Source: Thiodiazotropha sp040507035 (GTDB lineage Bacteria; Pseudomonadota; Gammaproteobacteria; Chromatiales; Chromatiaceae). Taken from it: a stretch of 64,000 nt of DNA. Shown here in pieces: positions 25,401 to 34,683 of this stretch. The notes beneath the pieces are model-generated. The model was not told the origin of the DNA, did no database searches, and saw only the letters and a program-made list of their open reading frames with translations. Both the position numbers and the translations under genes were made by a program. The stretch is from the NCBI GenBank assembly GCA_040507035.1, contig JBEVVR010000056.1, positions 12,545 through 76,544 of the forward strand, in the 5' to 3' direction. How positions within the stretch are numbered: the stretch's first letter is position 1; every line of letters starts with the position of its first letter.

Positions 25401-26615
25401 ATGAAGTTACCCATCTACATGGACTACTCAGCCACCACGCCGGTGGATCCGCGGGTCGCGGAAATCATGTGCAGTTACCTCACCCCGGATGGCAATTTCG
25501 GCAATGCAGCCTCCCGATCACACGCCTTTGGCTGGACTGCGGATGAAGCCGTCACCAGGGCTCGGCAACAAGTGGCCGAACTGGTTAATGCGGATCCCAA
25601 GGAAATTGTCTGGACCTCCGGTGCTACTGAATCGAATAACCTGGCGATTAAGGGCGTGGCGGAATTCTATGCCAAGAAGGGACGCCATATCGTCACTGTT
25701 AAAACCGAACACAAGGCGGTACTCGACACCTGTCGGCAATTGGAGCGCCACGGCTATGAGATAACCTATCTCGATCCCGAAGCCAACGGGCTGGTCGATC
25801 TCAATAAACTCCAATCCGCGCTGCGTGACGACACCATCCTCGTCTCGATGATGCATGTGAACAACGAAATTGGTGTGATTCAGGATATCCAGGCGATCGG
25901 AGAAATAACCCGGGAGCGCAAGATTCTGTTTCACGTGGATGCGGCGCAGAGCGCTGGCAAGGTGCCGATCGACCTGCTGGCCATGAAGGTCGATCTGATG
26001 TCCTTCTCGGCCCACAAGATCTACGGACCCAAGGGTATTGGCGCGCTCTATGTCAGGCGTAAACCCCGAGTACGCCTGGAGGCGCAGATGCATGGCGGTG
26101 GCCACGAACGTGGCATGCGCTCGGGTACCCTGGCGACCCACCAGATTGTCGGCATGGGCGAGGCGTTCAGGCTCGCCGGCGAAGAGATGGCGGCGGAGAA
26201 CGAGCGTGTCCTGGGTCTGCGCAACCGGCTTTGGGAAGGCATCAGTAACATGGAAGAGGTCTATCTCAACGGTGACAAGGATCAACGGGTCGCCGGCAAT
26301 CTGAATGTCAGCTTTGCCTTTGTCGAAGGCGAATCTCTGATTATGGCACTGAAGGATCTTGCGGTATCGTCAGGCTCGGCTTGCACCTCCGCAAGTCTGG
26401 AACCAAGTTATGTTTTACGCGCCCTGGGGCGTGAGGATGAGCTGGCACACAGCTCGATTCGTTTTACCCTGGGACGGTTTTCCACCATCGAAGAGGTGGA
26501 TTATGCAATCGAGAAGATTCAAACCGAAGTGGAGCGGTTGCGTGAGCTTTCACCGTTGTGGGAGATGTTCAAAGAGGGCATCGACCTGAAATCTATTCAA
26601 TGGGCTGCGCACTAG
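25401..26615 (+). CDS. iscS: cysteine desulfurase IscS
   Basis: IscS removes sulfur from cysteine and hands it to IscU, tRNA thiolation proteins and others. From ATG at 25401 the protein is 404 residues, the same as E. coli IscS. GGAG lies seven bases before this ATG, so the ATG at 25386 is less likely. PLP-lysine motif SFSAHKIYGPKG and the active-site cysteine loop SSGSACTSASLEPS are intact. Confidence 0.97.
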   Translation: MKLPIYMDYSATTPVDPRVAEIMCSYLTPDGNFGNAASRSHAFGWTADEAVTRARQQVAELVNADPKEIVWTSGATESNNLAIKGVAEFYAKKGRHIVTVKTEHKAVLDTCRQLERHGYEITYLDPEANGLVDLNKLQSALRDDTILVSMMHVNNEIGVIQDIQAIGEITRERKILFHVDAAQSAGKVPIDLLAMKVDLMSFSAHKIYGPKGIGALYVRRKPRVRLEAQMHGGGHERGMRSGTLATHQIVGMGEAFRLAGEEMAAENERVLGLRNRLWEGISNMEEVYLNGDKDQRVAGNLNVSFAFVEGESLIMALKDLAVSSGSACTSASLEPSYVLRALGREDELAHSSIRFTLGRFSTIEEVDYAIEKIQTEVERLRELSPLWEMFKEGIDLKSIQWAAH

Positions 26616-26648
26616 TACGCATGCTCCGTCATTCAGAGGTTGTAGATC

Positions 26649-27032
26649 ATGGCATATAGTGACAAGGTTCTGGACCATTACGAAAACCCCCGCAACGTGG
26701 GTAGCTTCGATAAGGAGGATGCCAGTGTCGGTACCGGCATGGTGGGAGCGCCCGCCTGCGGTGATGTGATGCGCCTGCAGATCAAGGTCAATGACGAGGG
26801 GGTCATCGAGGACGCCCGCTTCAAGACCTATGGATGCGGCTCGGCAATAGCCTCCAGCAGTCTGCTTACCGAATGGGTGAAGGGCAAAACTCTGCAACAG
26901 GCCCAGGAGATCAAGAATTCTGACATCGCCGACGAACTGGCTTTACCGCCGGTGAAGGTGCACTGCTCGGTGTTGGCCGAGGATGCCATCAAGGCGGCGA
27001 TCAAGGACTTCTCCGATAAAAATGACAAATGA
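26649..27032 (+). CDS. iscU: Fe-S cluster scaffold IscU
   Basis: A 127-residue scaffold on which [2Fe-2S] clusters are built. The ligand cysteines are Cys37 (GAPACGDVM), Cys63 (YGCGSAI) and Cys106 (VHCSVL), with LPPVK at 99-103, the site recognised by HscA. Shine-Dalgarno-like AGAGG precedes the ATG. It sits between iscS and iscA. Confidence 0.97.
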   Translation: MAYSDKVLDHYENPRNVGSFDKEDASVGTGMVGAPACGDVMRLQIKVNDEGVIEDARFKTYGCGSAIASSSLLTEWVKGKTLQQAQEIKNSDIADELALPPVKVHCSVLAEDAIKAAIKDFSDKNDK

Positions 27033-27070
27033 CCGCCGCTATAATGGTGTGATCTGGTAGAGTAGTAGAT

Positions 27071-27394
27071 ATGGGTATAACGGTTACACAGGCGGCAGCT
27101 GACAGAGTACAGGCCTTTCTTGCCAACCGGGGCAAGGGACTGGGTATTCGACTCAGTGTGCGTACATCCGGCTGTTCCGGTATGGCCTACGAAATGGAGT
27201 TTGTCGATGAGCTCGGGGAGGACGATCAGGTCTTCGAGGACCACGGGGTACAGGTGATCATCGATGCGAAGAGCCTTGTCTATCTGGATGGTACCGAGGT
27301 CGACTATGCCCGCGAGGGCCTTAACGAAGGTTTTAAGTTCAACAATCCCAATGCCAAGAGCGAGTGCGGATGTGGCGAGAGTTTCAACGTCTGA
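27071..27394 (+). CDS. iscA: Fe-S assembly protein IscA
   Basis: A 107-residue A-type carrier. The three cysteines expected for cluster or iron binding are present: one in TSGCSGMAYEMEF and two in the C-terminal CGCGESF. The length and HesB-like fold are normal. It follows iscU by 38 bases. A terminator-like hairpin comes 25 bases after its stop. Confidence 0.96.
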   Translation: MGITVTQAAADRVQAFLANRGKGLGIRLSVRTSGCSGMAYEMEFVDELGEDDQVFEDHGVQVIIDAKSLVYLDGTEVDYAREGLNEGFKFNNPNAKSECGCGESFNV

Positions 27395-27419
27395 GACGCT
27401 ATCACTAAAGGATGAAGAA

Positions 27420-27448
27420 CGGCTGCCTTAGGGCAGCCGATTTTTTTT
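27420..27448 (+). terminator. intrinsic terminator-like hairpin between iscA and hscB
   Basis: GGCTGCC at 27421-27427 pairs with GGCAGCC at 27432-27438 (C27420 with G27439 extends the stem) around a TTAG loop, followed by eight T at 27441-27448. This is a textbook Rho-independent terminator on the plus strand. It ends only four bases before the hscB ATG at 27453, inside the isc operon, so it may attenuate chaperone genes relative to iscRSUA. Confidence 0.85.
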
Positions 27449-27452
27449 CGAT

Positions 27453-28001
27453 ATGCTGGATTTTTCGAAAAACTATTTTGATCTGTTTGGTATGCCGGTA
27501 GCTTATATCGTCGATACCAATGCGCTTTCTGAACGCTATCGTGAGTTGCAGAGGATTGTGCATCCCGACCGTTACGCCAATGCCACAGAACAGGAGCGGC
27601 GGCTGTCGGTGCAGAGTGCGGCACTGATCAACGAGGCCTTTGAAACCCTCAAGGATCCGATCGCCCGTGCCAACTATCTGCTCTCAATGCACGGCATCGA
27701 GATGGATGCGTTGAACGAATCGACCCAGGATGCGGCCTTTCTGATGCAGCAGATGGAGTTACGCGAAGAGTTGGAAGAGACCCGTGGCCAGGCCGACCCC
27801 TATAGCGCGATTCTCGATCTGCGTGGACGCATAAACAAGCAGATCAACAGCCTGGTGGCGCAGATGGCAGTCTGTTTTGAGACCCCGACAGAAGAGCAAT
27901 TGCAGGCCGCGCGAGAGATTCTGCGTAAAATGCGCTTTCTGCGAAAATTACACAGCGAGGCAGAGAGTGTTGAAGCTGAACTGGAAGATGAGTTGAATTG
28001 A
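27453..28001 (+). CDS. hscB: Fe-S cluster co-chaperone HscB
   Basis: A 182-residue J-type co-chaperone of HscA. The J domain shows FDLFGMP, the HPD motif in VHPDRYAN and a C-terminal helical bundle that binds IscU. The ATG at 27453 follows an eight-T run with no Shine-Dalgarno, so initiation could rely on the U-rich leader. The gene is otherwise intact and is followed by hscA after 23 bases. Confidence 0.95.
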   Translation: MLDFSKNYFDLFGMPVAYIVDTNALSERYRELQRIVHPDRYANATEQERRLSVQSAALINEAFETLKDPIARANYLLSMHGIEMDALNESTQDAAFLMQQMELREELEETRGQADPYSAILDLRGRINKQINSLVAQMAVCFETPTEEQLQAAREILRKMRFLRKLHSEAESVEAELEDELN

Positions 28002-28024
28002 GGTATCCCAAGGAATCGAGATAG

Positions 28025-29896
28025 ATGGCACTGCTACAGATTTCAGAACCGGGCCAGGCCCAGGCGCCCCACCAGCATCGTCTTGCGGCGGGTATAGATC
28101 TGGGCACCACCAACTCCCTGGTGGCGAGCGTGCGCAGCGGCCGTGCCGAAACCCTGGCGGATGCCGAGGGTCGTCATCTGCTGCCCTCCGTGGTGAGGTA
28201 CCTTGAGGATTCGATTGAGGTGGGCCATGAGGCGAAGCGGGCGGAAACGGATGACCCGCTGAATACCATCTCCTCGGCGAAGCGGCTGATCGGGCGGGGC
28301 GTCGACGATATCAAGACACTGGGCAACAGGCTCCCTTACCGCTTTGTCCAGGAAGATACGACCGTACCCCGTATCCAGACGACAGCGGGGGAGGTGAGCC
28401 CGGTTGAGGTCTCTGCCGAGATACTCAAGGTGCTGGGCCAGCGGGCCGAGGCTTCCCTCGGTGGTGAGTTGAGCGGTGTGGTGATCACGGTGCCCGCCTA
28501 CTTCGACGAAGCCCAGCGACAAGCCACCAAGGATGCGGCGAAACTGGCGGGCATGCATGTCTTGCGCCTGCTCAATGAACCGACGGCGGCAGCGGTGGCC
28601 TATGGTCTGGACAAGGGCGCCGAGGGCGTCCATGCCATCTATGATCTGGGGGGTGGCACCTTCGATATCTCCATACTCAGACTCCACAAGGGAGTCTTCG
28701 AAGTGATGGCCACCGGTGGGGACTCTGCCCTGGGCGGCGACGATTTCGATCGGGTCGTGGCCGAGTGGATCATGCAACAGGCAGGGATTGAGGATGATGC
28801 CGACCATGCCCAACTGAAACGCCTGATGGTGGCGGCTTGCGCAGCAAAAGAGGCACTCAGCAACGCGCAGCAGACCCAGGTCAGCGTCGCCCTGGATGGG
28901 GGCGATATCTGGCAGGGCCAACTCGACAGGGCCAGCTTCAACGAGCTGATCGATCCTTTGATCAAGAAGACCCTGATCGCCTGTCGTCGGGCGTTACGGG
29001 ATGCCGGGATAGGCGCCGACGAGGTGCAAGAGGTGGTCATGGTCGGCGGATCGACCCGGGTTCCCAGGGTCCGTGAGCGAGTGGGCGAACTGTTTGCTAC
29101 CGAACCGCTGGTTGAGATCGACCCCGACCGGGTAGTGGCAGTGGGCGCCGCGATACAGGCCGATATCCTTGCCGGCAACAAGCCAGACGATGAGATGTTG
29201 CTGCTCGATGTGATTCCCCTCTCCCTGGGCATAGAGACCATGGGTGGCTTGAGTGAAAAGCTGATCAGCCGCAATACCACCATACCGGTGGCGCGGGCAC
29301 AGGAGTTCACCACCTTCAAGGACGGCCAGACTGCGATGGCGATCCATGTGCTGCAGGGGGAACGGGAGCTGGTCAGCGATTGCCGTTCCCTGGCCCGTTT
29401 CGAGCTGCGGGGTATCCCGCCAATGGTGGCCGGGGCCGCGCGGATTCGGGTGACCTTCGCTGTGGATGCGGATGGCCTGCTGAGTGTCAGCGCGGTGGAG
29501 CAGAGCAGCGGTGTGCAGGCCAGTATCGAGGTCAAGCCCTCCTACGGATTGACCGACAATGAGATAGAGACCATGCTACGGGACTCCATCGTCCATGCCG
29601 GCGAGGACAAACAGCTACGAAGCCTGCGTGAACAGCAGGTGGAAGCGGATCGGGTGATCGAGGCACTGCAGGCGGCCCTTGCAGAAGATGGTGATCGTCT
29701 GCTCGATCCCACTGAACGCCAGCAAGTGGAGAGGGCCCTCGATGCATTGAGATCGGTTGCCAGGGCCGATGATCAGAAGACCATCAAGGCGGCCATTGAG
29801 CAGCTTGAAGCCAGCTGCGGATTCTATGTCGAAAGGCGTATGAATCAGAGCATTCAACAGGCCATGTCAGGGCATAAAGTCGACGAGTTCGAGTAG
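28025..29896 (+). CDS. hscA: Fe-S cluster chaperone HscA
   Basis: A 623-residue Hsp70-family ATPase that releases clusters from IscU. It shows AGIDLGTTNSLVAS near the N-terminus, the ATP-site motifs IYDLGGGTFDISIL and VGGSTRVPRV, and a substrate-binding domain starting about residue 400. The size equals other HscA proteins (E. coli 616). It is followed by fdx after eight bases. Confidence 0.97.
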   Translation: MALLQISEPGQAQAPHQHRLAAGIDLGTTNSLVASVRSGRAETLADAEGRHLLPSVVRYLEDSIEVGHEAKRAETDDPLNTISSAKRLIGRGVDDIKTLGNRLPYRFVQEDTTVPRIQTTAGEVSPVEVSAEILKVLGQRAEASLGGELSGVVITVPAYFDEAQRQATKDAAKLAGMHVLRLLNEPTAAAVAYGLDKGAEGVHAIYDLGGGTFDISILRLHKGVFEVMATGGDSALGGDDFDRVVAEWIMQQAGIEDDADHAQLKRLMVAACAAKEALSNAQQTQVSVALDGGDIWQGQLDRASFNELIDPLIKKTLIACRRALRDAGIGADEVQEVVMVGGSTRVPRVRERVGELFATEPLVEIDPDRVVAVGAAIQADILAGNKPDDEMLLLDVIPLSLGIETMGGLSEKLISRNTTIPVARAQEFTTFKDGQTAMAIHVLQGERELVSDCRSLARFELRGIPPMVAGAARIRVTFAVDADGLLSVSAVEQSSGVQASIEVKPSYGLTDNEIETMLRDSIVHAGEDKQLRSLREQQVEADRVIEALQAALAEDGDRLLDPTERQQVERALDALRSVARADDQKTIKAAIEQLEASCGFYVERRMNQSIQQAMSGHKVDEFE

Positions 29897-29904
29897 GTGG
29901 CAGT

Positions 29905-30243
29905 ATGACGCGTATTATTTTTCTACCCCATGAAGAGATCTGTCCCGAAGGCGCGGTTATCGATGCCGAGCCCGGCACCTCCATCTGCGACGCCGCGTTG
30001 CAGCACGGCATAGAGATCGAGCACGCTTGTGAGAAATCCTGCGCCTGCACCACCTGTCACGTGATCGTTCGCGAAGGCTTCGACACCCTTGATGAAGCAG
30101 ACGAGACGGAGGAGGATATGCTCGACAAGGCCTGGGGCCTGGAGCCGGAATCCCGTCTCAGTTGTCAGGCCCTGGTAGGCGATGAAGACCTGGTAATAGA
30201 GATCCCCAAATACACCATCAATATGGTGGCAGAGAATCACTGA
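29905..30243 (+). CDS. fdx: isc-type [2Fe-2S] ferredoxin
   Basis: A 112-residue adrenodoxin-type ferredoxin. Cluster ligands are in CEKSCACTTCHVIV plus a later cysteine in RLSCQAL. It supplies electrons for cluster assembly on IscU. It is preceded by a GTGG-type ribosome site and followed by iscX after 10 bases. Confidence 0.97.
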   Translation: MTRIIFLPHEEICPEGAVIDAEPGTSICDAALQHGIEIEHACEKSCACTTCHVIVREGFDTLDEADETEEDMLDKAWGLEPESRLSCQALVGDEDLVIEIPKYTINMVAENH

Positions 30244-30253
30244 GGAGATTGCC

Positions 30254-30454
30254 ATGGGATTGAAGTGGACCGATAGCCTGGACATCGCCATCGAACTCGA
30301 TGAGAAGCACCCCGATGTGGATCCCCGTTACCTGAACTTCGTCGACCTGCGTGATTGGGTGGTCGCCCTGGACGATTTCGATGACGATCCCCACCACTCC
30401 GGAGAGAAGATCCTGGAGGCGATTCAGGCGGCCTGGATTGAGGAGCGTGAGTGA
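30254..30454 (+). CDS. iscX: Fe-S assembly protein IscX
   Basis: A 66-residue acidic protein of the IscX (YfhJ) family: LKWTDSLDIAIEL at the start, the central HPDVDP and FVDLRDWV motifs and an end AAWIEERE. IscX binds IscS and modulates desulfurase activity. GAGGAG precedes the ATG. Its 3' end is partly duplicated about 350 bases downstream. Confidence 0.96.
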   Translation: MGLKWTDSLDIAIELDEKHPDVDPRYLNFVDLRDWVVALDDFDDDPHHSGEKILEAIQAAWIEERE

Positions 30455-30474
30455 ATGAGCTTTGAGATGATCTG

Positions 30475-30669
30475 ATGAGTACAATTCTGATATTGACCGT
30501 GGTTGCATTTGTTGTAGGAATCATCTGGGGCTATAAAAAGCCTGCAGGTTACTGCAGGATGAGCACTGTTCAGCAGCAAGGCTTCAGTAACCGCCTAGGC
30601 AGCGGAATCATTAATGGCGTTGTGCTTGGAGGTATCGCTTTCGTGGTGGCGAAAGTTATTCTCGGTTAG
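30475..30669 (+). CDS. small two-span membrane protein of unknown function
   Basis: A 64-residue protein with two hydrophobic segments (about 3-19 and 45-62) separated by a charged loop with KKPAGYCRMST. No family is recognised. It lies between iscX and a degenerate iscX copy, which suggests that it came in with a rearrangement or that the duplication spans it. Ribosome site is weak. Confidence 0.6.
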   Translation: MSTILILTVVAFVVGIIWGYKKPAGYCRMSTVQQQGFSNRLGSGIINGVVLGGIAFVVAKVILG

Positions 30670-30807
30670 GGCACACCCATCTATCCGATTGTCACCATGC
30701 ATCAGGAATTGTGACCTGGCAAAAATTCCAACCTACAGACTGCCCTGATGAAGCGCGACGATCGAGCGCACAAGACAGAGCCCAAACCCAATTAAATCTA
30801 ATCGTGA

Positions 30808-30858
30808 GAGAAGATCCTGGAGGCCATTCGGGCAGCCTGGATTGAGGAGTGCGACTAG
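30808..30858 (+). pseudogene. degenerate second copy of the iscX 3' end
   Basis: In frame, this stretch reads EKILEAIRAAWIEECD then TAG, against EKILEAIQAAWIEERE at the end of intact iscX (30406-30454). The DNA differs at only a few bases over about 45. A TGA lies directly upstream in frame, so no protein can be made. It ends inside the stop region of the convergent cytochrome gene. It is a trace of a tandem duplication or recombination at the end of the isc operon. Confidence 0.8.
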
Positions 30859-32021
30859 TAATAGCTATAACCATTCGTGCAGTTGTGAGGTAACCTTGCC
30901 TCAAATAAAATATAGTTGTGGCCTTCGGCAGACGCCTTTGCTCTCTTTATCAGGTCCTGTGCTGGCTCGTCATCCAACTCCCGCAAAACAGTCGGATACA
31001 ACTTTTCATAGTAAAACCATTCCGGTTCGACGATAACCTGAAATTGAATCGTACTTCCACAAACCCCATCTATATGCCAGGGAACCTGTAGCGTTAAATG
31101 GCCGCCCGGTTGCAGCCTTGTATCGCTGATCTCAATCCAGCGTCCATTCTCAATTTTCATCTCGCGCATTATGGTTTGTTCATGACTCCCCCCGGGGATG
31201 GGCCGGCCATCCGCGTCGAGAAGAGCGCCGGTAACTCTCACTCGCGGTACGATGTAGGTTGGAAAACGATGACCAATGGCTGTTGAACGGATAACGATAA
31301 CCCCCGCCTCCTCCATGCTGCTGGTATTGATTGTCAGGCCGCGCCGAACCATATCCGAATCATGGATACCGTGAAACAGATGCGCCTTGTCGGGCATATG
31401 GCAAGTTTGGCAACTCGTACCGCGGTCAGGGTAGGGACTGTCGAGCCATTCGCGATAGGTGTCCTGCAAAGGTTTACCATTGATCGCATAGGTTGTGTCG
31501 AATTGATGGCAAGTGGCGCAGAACTGACTGTCCCGTAACAGGGGGTTGATGCGAACTTGATCATGGATACGTTTTTTTCCGGGTTCAGTGGAAGAGATAG
31601 AGGCCGCATGCAATATGCCATCACGAAGATGACATACAGCACAAAAGATACCATGTTTCGCCAACAGATCCGGTGATTGATGGTGGATGATTCTATCGAG
31701 GCCGATCTGAAACAAGGGTTCCTGTTGATCGATCATTGGTGCATGACACGCGAGACAACGGCTGGCTTCCGACTCGGTATAGTCTGCTATTTGTCCTATC
31801 AGACCCGGTGAGAAGGCATGGGCATGGCGACTGTGGGACCAATCCGCGTATTTATCAGCATGACAGGCGGCACATGCTTCGGGTGTTGGTGGTGGTGGAT
31901 CTTGCAATGGGATGGGTATGTCCAAGTAGCTCACCGATGCCAATGTCCCACCGGCTTGTGCATGAATGGAAGCAGGCAAAAGCAGAATCCACAGTAATAA
32001 GTGATGGCGCCGTGCGATCAT
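30855..32021 (-). CDS. exported pentahaem cytochrome c
   Basis: A 388-residue protein with a Sec signal (about 1-23). Five c-type haem sites are present: CAACH (50-54), CLACH (89-93), CAVCH (127-131), CATCH (168-172) and CQTCH (204-208). A His-rich stretch around WSHSRHAHAF recalls the cytochrome c554/NrfA-like multihaem group. The C-terminal half (from about 225) has no haem and looks beta-rich. It is the last gene of the leftward sulfur cluster, 50 bases after the YeeE/YedE permease, and may accept electrons from its sulfur substrate. Exact family not assigned. Confidence 0.85.
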   Translation of the reverse strand: MIARRHHLLLWILLLPASIHAQAGGTLASVSYLDIPIPLQDPPPPTPEACAACHADKYADWSHSRHAHAFSPGLIGQIADYTESEASRCLACHAPMIDQQEPLFQIGLDRIIHHQSPDLLAKHGIFCAVCHLRDGILHAASISSTEPGKKRIHDQVRINPLLRDSQFCATCHQFDTTYAINGKPLQDTYREWLDSPYPDRGTSCQTCHMPDKAHLFHGIHDSDMVRRGLTINTSSMEEAGVIVIRSTAIGHRFPTYIVPRVRVTGALLDADGRPIPGGSHEQTIMREMKIENGRWIEISDTRLQPGGHLTLQVPWHIDGVCGSTIQFQVIVEPEWFYYEKLYPTVLRELDDEPAQDLIKRAKASAEGHNYILFEARLPHNCTNGYSYY

Positions 32022-32071
32022 CGGAAGTTCTCATCGCAGATGTCTATTCGAACCTGATCATCGCTCCTTTC

Positions 32072-33505
32072 TTAGCCTCCCATTGCCGATGTCGATTCAG
32101 CATTCACCGCTTCAATCGATTCATGCACAGGCGACCGGAATACGAGCTGGTCAGTATTTTTTCGCACCAGATCGAGCAGGGATATATTCAGGAATCGCCA
32201 GCCGGAGCGAAATGAGTAGAGCAGGATGAAGATCATCAGCACGCTGTAACTCCATGCCCAAGCGGTTTCATCCCAGCCGAAAGTAAAGGCCAGATACTCA
32301 GGAATGGTGATGAAATCGGTCAGCGGTTCGCCGAACACCAGCGCATCGACCTTTTCCTGGAACAGGGTATAGGGGAGGTAACCAATATAGAAGCCCGGCA
32401 GGGCAGCGAGGGCTGTCGCATAACCCAGTCCCAGTCGAGCATAGGTTCTCACTTCACAGCCGATCATGAACACGGCACCTATGGCGAGCAATGGACCGCC
32501 AAGGATGTGACCCCAGTAAAGACCCGCGTCTCCGGCATCTCCCACTGCATTGGGCATATTGCCAAAGCCGCTGGTCCAGGCGACCATCAGAAACAGATTG
32601 AAAACGACGATAGCCACCATGAATCCTTGCAGCGGCAGCAGACCGCGAAACATCATGAAGGTTGAGTGAGGGACGCCGCGCTTGGTGTAGAAATCCGCTT
32701 TAGAGAACACCGCTTCAGGGGCCATCACCGAGCACTCGGTGCCAAAGCCGCATTTGGCGATACCGAATCCGAGCAGCAGACCGGCCAGCATCAACCAGGC
32801 GATGCTCCAACCCAGTTCGCCAACGCTGCCAGAGATCTCGTAAGTGAAGATCGCATAGTAGAGCGGTAGGGCAAAGAAACCGATCAGAAACAGGTTGAGT
32901 AGAATCCGTAGCGGATCGAATAGCGGCTTGTACCCGGGTACATAGCCGGGATTGGGATTGCTGCAGTCATCACAGGTGGCCCTTGCTACCTCATAGGTGT
33001 CCTGATGCCGAAAATGGCCGCCGACTCCAATCTTCATAGCGAACATGAAGGCGAGAAAGGCAAACGGGATACCGGCGAGCAGTACCACCCAACTGGCGAT
33101 ACTCATGGCAGGAATGCCACCCAGAAAGTGATGGGTCGTACAGCCACCGGCGATTCGGGTACCAAAGGAAAACAGCAGGCCACCGCTGAAGGAGAGCAAC
33201 AGCATACGCCATTGATAACGCACCCAGGCACGGGACTCTTTTTCAGCAGTCGCCACCAGGCGCGCACCGAGCACGGCGCCGATAATCACCCAGTGTATGC
33301 CCGGTTCGTAGACCCGGCCAACCCAGTCAATACCGAACAGGAACTCTTCGCTTACCGCGAACATCTGGGCAAAGCCGGTGGTGACCACAATGAACATCTC
33401 ATAGTCGGTACCGACATAGAAGATGATCTCGGCCAAACCGACAAACAAACCGCCCAGCCAGAAGGGCCACTGCCGGGTCCAGAACCATTTAGCGTTTTGC
33501 GTCAT
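32072..33505 (-). CDS. YeeE/YedE-family sulfur-compound permease
   Basis: A 477-residue polytopic inner-membrane protein. Several membrane spans and the family cysteines are visible: GGCTTHHF, AKCGFGTECSVM and MIGCEVRTYARLG. These correspond to the conserved channel cysteines of TsuA-type thiosulfate transporters. It is longer than TsuA (about 350 residues), carrying extra segments such as CDDCSNPNPG. Neighbours are two periplasmic rhodaneses and a multihaem cytochrome, supporting sulfur-compound transport. The specific substrate is inferred, not shown. Confidence 0.85.
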   Translation of the reverse strand: MTQNAKWFWTRQWPFWLGGLFVGLAEIIFYVGTDYEMFIVVTTGFAQMFAVSEEFLFGIDWVGRVYEPGIHWVIIGAVLGARLVATAEKESRAWVRYQWRMLLLSFSGGLLFSFGTRIAGGCTTHHFLGGIPAMSIASWVVLLAGIPFAFLAFMFAMKIGVGGHFRHQDTYEVARATCDDCSNPNPGYVPGYKPLFDPLRILLNLFLIGFFALPLYYAIFTYEISGSVGELGWSIAWLMLAGLLLGFGIAKCGFGTECSVMAPEAVFSKADFYTKRGVPHSTFMMFRGLLPLQGFMVAIVVFNLFLMVAWTSGFGNMPNAVGDAGDAGLYWGHILGGPLLAIGAVFMIGCEVRTYARLGLGYATALAALPGFYIGYLPYTLFQEKVDALVFGEPLTDFITIPEYLAFTFGWDETAWAWSYSVLMIFILLYSFRSGWRFLNISLLDLVRKNTDQLVFRSPVHESIEAVNAESTSAMGG

Positions 33506-33549
33506 CTGCCACCTGCCGAGGGAGTAGCTGTAGTTTCTCTCGAGCTGTT

Positions 33550-34581
33550 TTAGTCACGTTGCATTGTTATAACCGGCATCTTATTTAACGACCACTCCTG
33601 CATTGAACCATCGTACAGGCTGACATTGGGATTGCCGAGCAGCTCACTTAATACAAACCAGCCGAGGCTTGCCATGATGCCTGAATTGCAATAGACAACA
33701 GAGGGGGCATCCGGCTTGGTTCCCAACAGCGCCAGTATTTGTTGCAGGGTATCGATATCGAACAGTAACGCAGCCGGGCCGACATCATTGCTAAGCAGGG
33801 TCATTGGGAGGTTGCTGGCGCGCGGAATATGGCCGTACCATTGAGGGTCGACAGCGGTGAGCTTGCTTGCCACGCCAAAATACCCGGCCGGTTGACGTAC
33901 ATCCAACAGCTGCCCGGCGCCACTTTCGCTAAGCGCTTTGATATCGGCAAGGGTTGCTACCATTTCCGAGCGTTCCGGCTTGGCCAAAAAGTCGCCGCGC
34001 CTGCTCTTGCTGCGGCCGAATTTCACCTTACGACCGGACTGCATCCAGGCCGCGGTGCCGCCGTTGAGGAGCGCCACGGCGTCATGGCCGAAGTACTTGA
34101 GGGTAAACAGAAGGCGCGCCGCCATGGCGCTCTCTATGGCCTTTTCTCCCTTGTAAGTGATAACGATGTTGCTATCTTTATTGACCCCGGATTTTTGCAT
34201 CAGACGTTCGAAGTCGGCACTTTCGGGAAGCCAACCGTCAGTCTTTTTGTCGGCAACCGAGCGCTGTGTGGTCAACAAGCTCCAGCGGACCAGTACCGCG
34301 CCAGGAATATGGCCGGCTACCGGCTCCACCTCCTTACCCTTGATGCCGGCTCCACAAGGATTGACAGGTGAACCGCCCTTGGAGCGCTTATGAAAGCTGT
34401 TTACATCCGCACGCACATCCAACAGGGTGACCTTGTCGAGGTTGTTTTCCAACCAATCCACATCGACCAGCGGTCCCGGGAGCAGTTCCGCCCGGGCGGT
34501 GCCTGCGAAAATAAAAAGACAGAAAACAACGGCTATGCCGTAATACCGTATCTTGATGTCGGGAGAAAGCCATTGAATCAT
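33550..34581 (-). CDS. periplasmic tandem rhodanese (thiosulfate sulfurtransferase)
   Basis: A 343-residue exported protein with a signal ending TARAE. Two rhodanese domains are visible. The C-terminal one carries the catalytic cysteine in VVYCNSGIMAS. The N-terminal one has VITYKGEKAIES at the corresponding place and lacks the cysteine, which is the usual inactive partner in tandem rhodaneses. It starts 102 bases after the triple-rhodanese gene ends and is followed by the permease gene after 44 bases. Likely sulfur transfer from thiosulfate or persulfide in the periplasm. Confidence 0.9.
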   Translation of the reverse strand: MIQWLSPDIKIRYYGIAVVFCLFIFAGTARAELLPGPLVDVDWLENNLDKVTLLDVRADVNSFHKRSKGGSPVNPCGAGIKGKEVEPVAGHIPGAVLVRWSLLTTQRSVADKKTDGWLPESADFERLMQKSGVNKDSNIVITYKGEKAIESAMAARLLFTLKYFGHDAVALLNGGTAAWMQSGRKVKFGRSKSRRGDFLAKPERSEMVATLADIKALSESGAGQLLDVRQPAGYFGVASKLTAVDPQWYGHIPRASNLPMTLLSNDVGPAALLFDIDTLQQILALLGTKPDAPSVVYCNSGIMASLGWFVLSELLGNPNVSLYDGSMQEWSLNKMPVITMQRD

Positions 34582-34683
34582 GATAAGTGGTGTCCTATTG
34601 TTTTATCCCTGTAGTCGATTGCACTCAGCGATTTCATGACCGGTAGATTCACCAATGATGTGTTTAATATGATGAGAACCCAG

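Noticed and set aside
33005..33553. 182-residue plus-strand frame opposite the YeeE/YedE permease
   Set aside because: Antisense shadow; the minus strand has clear membrane spans and family cysteines.
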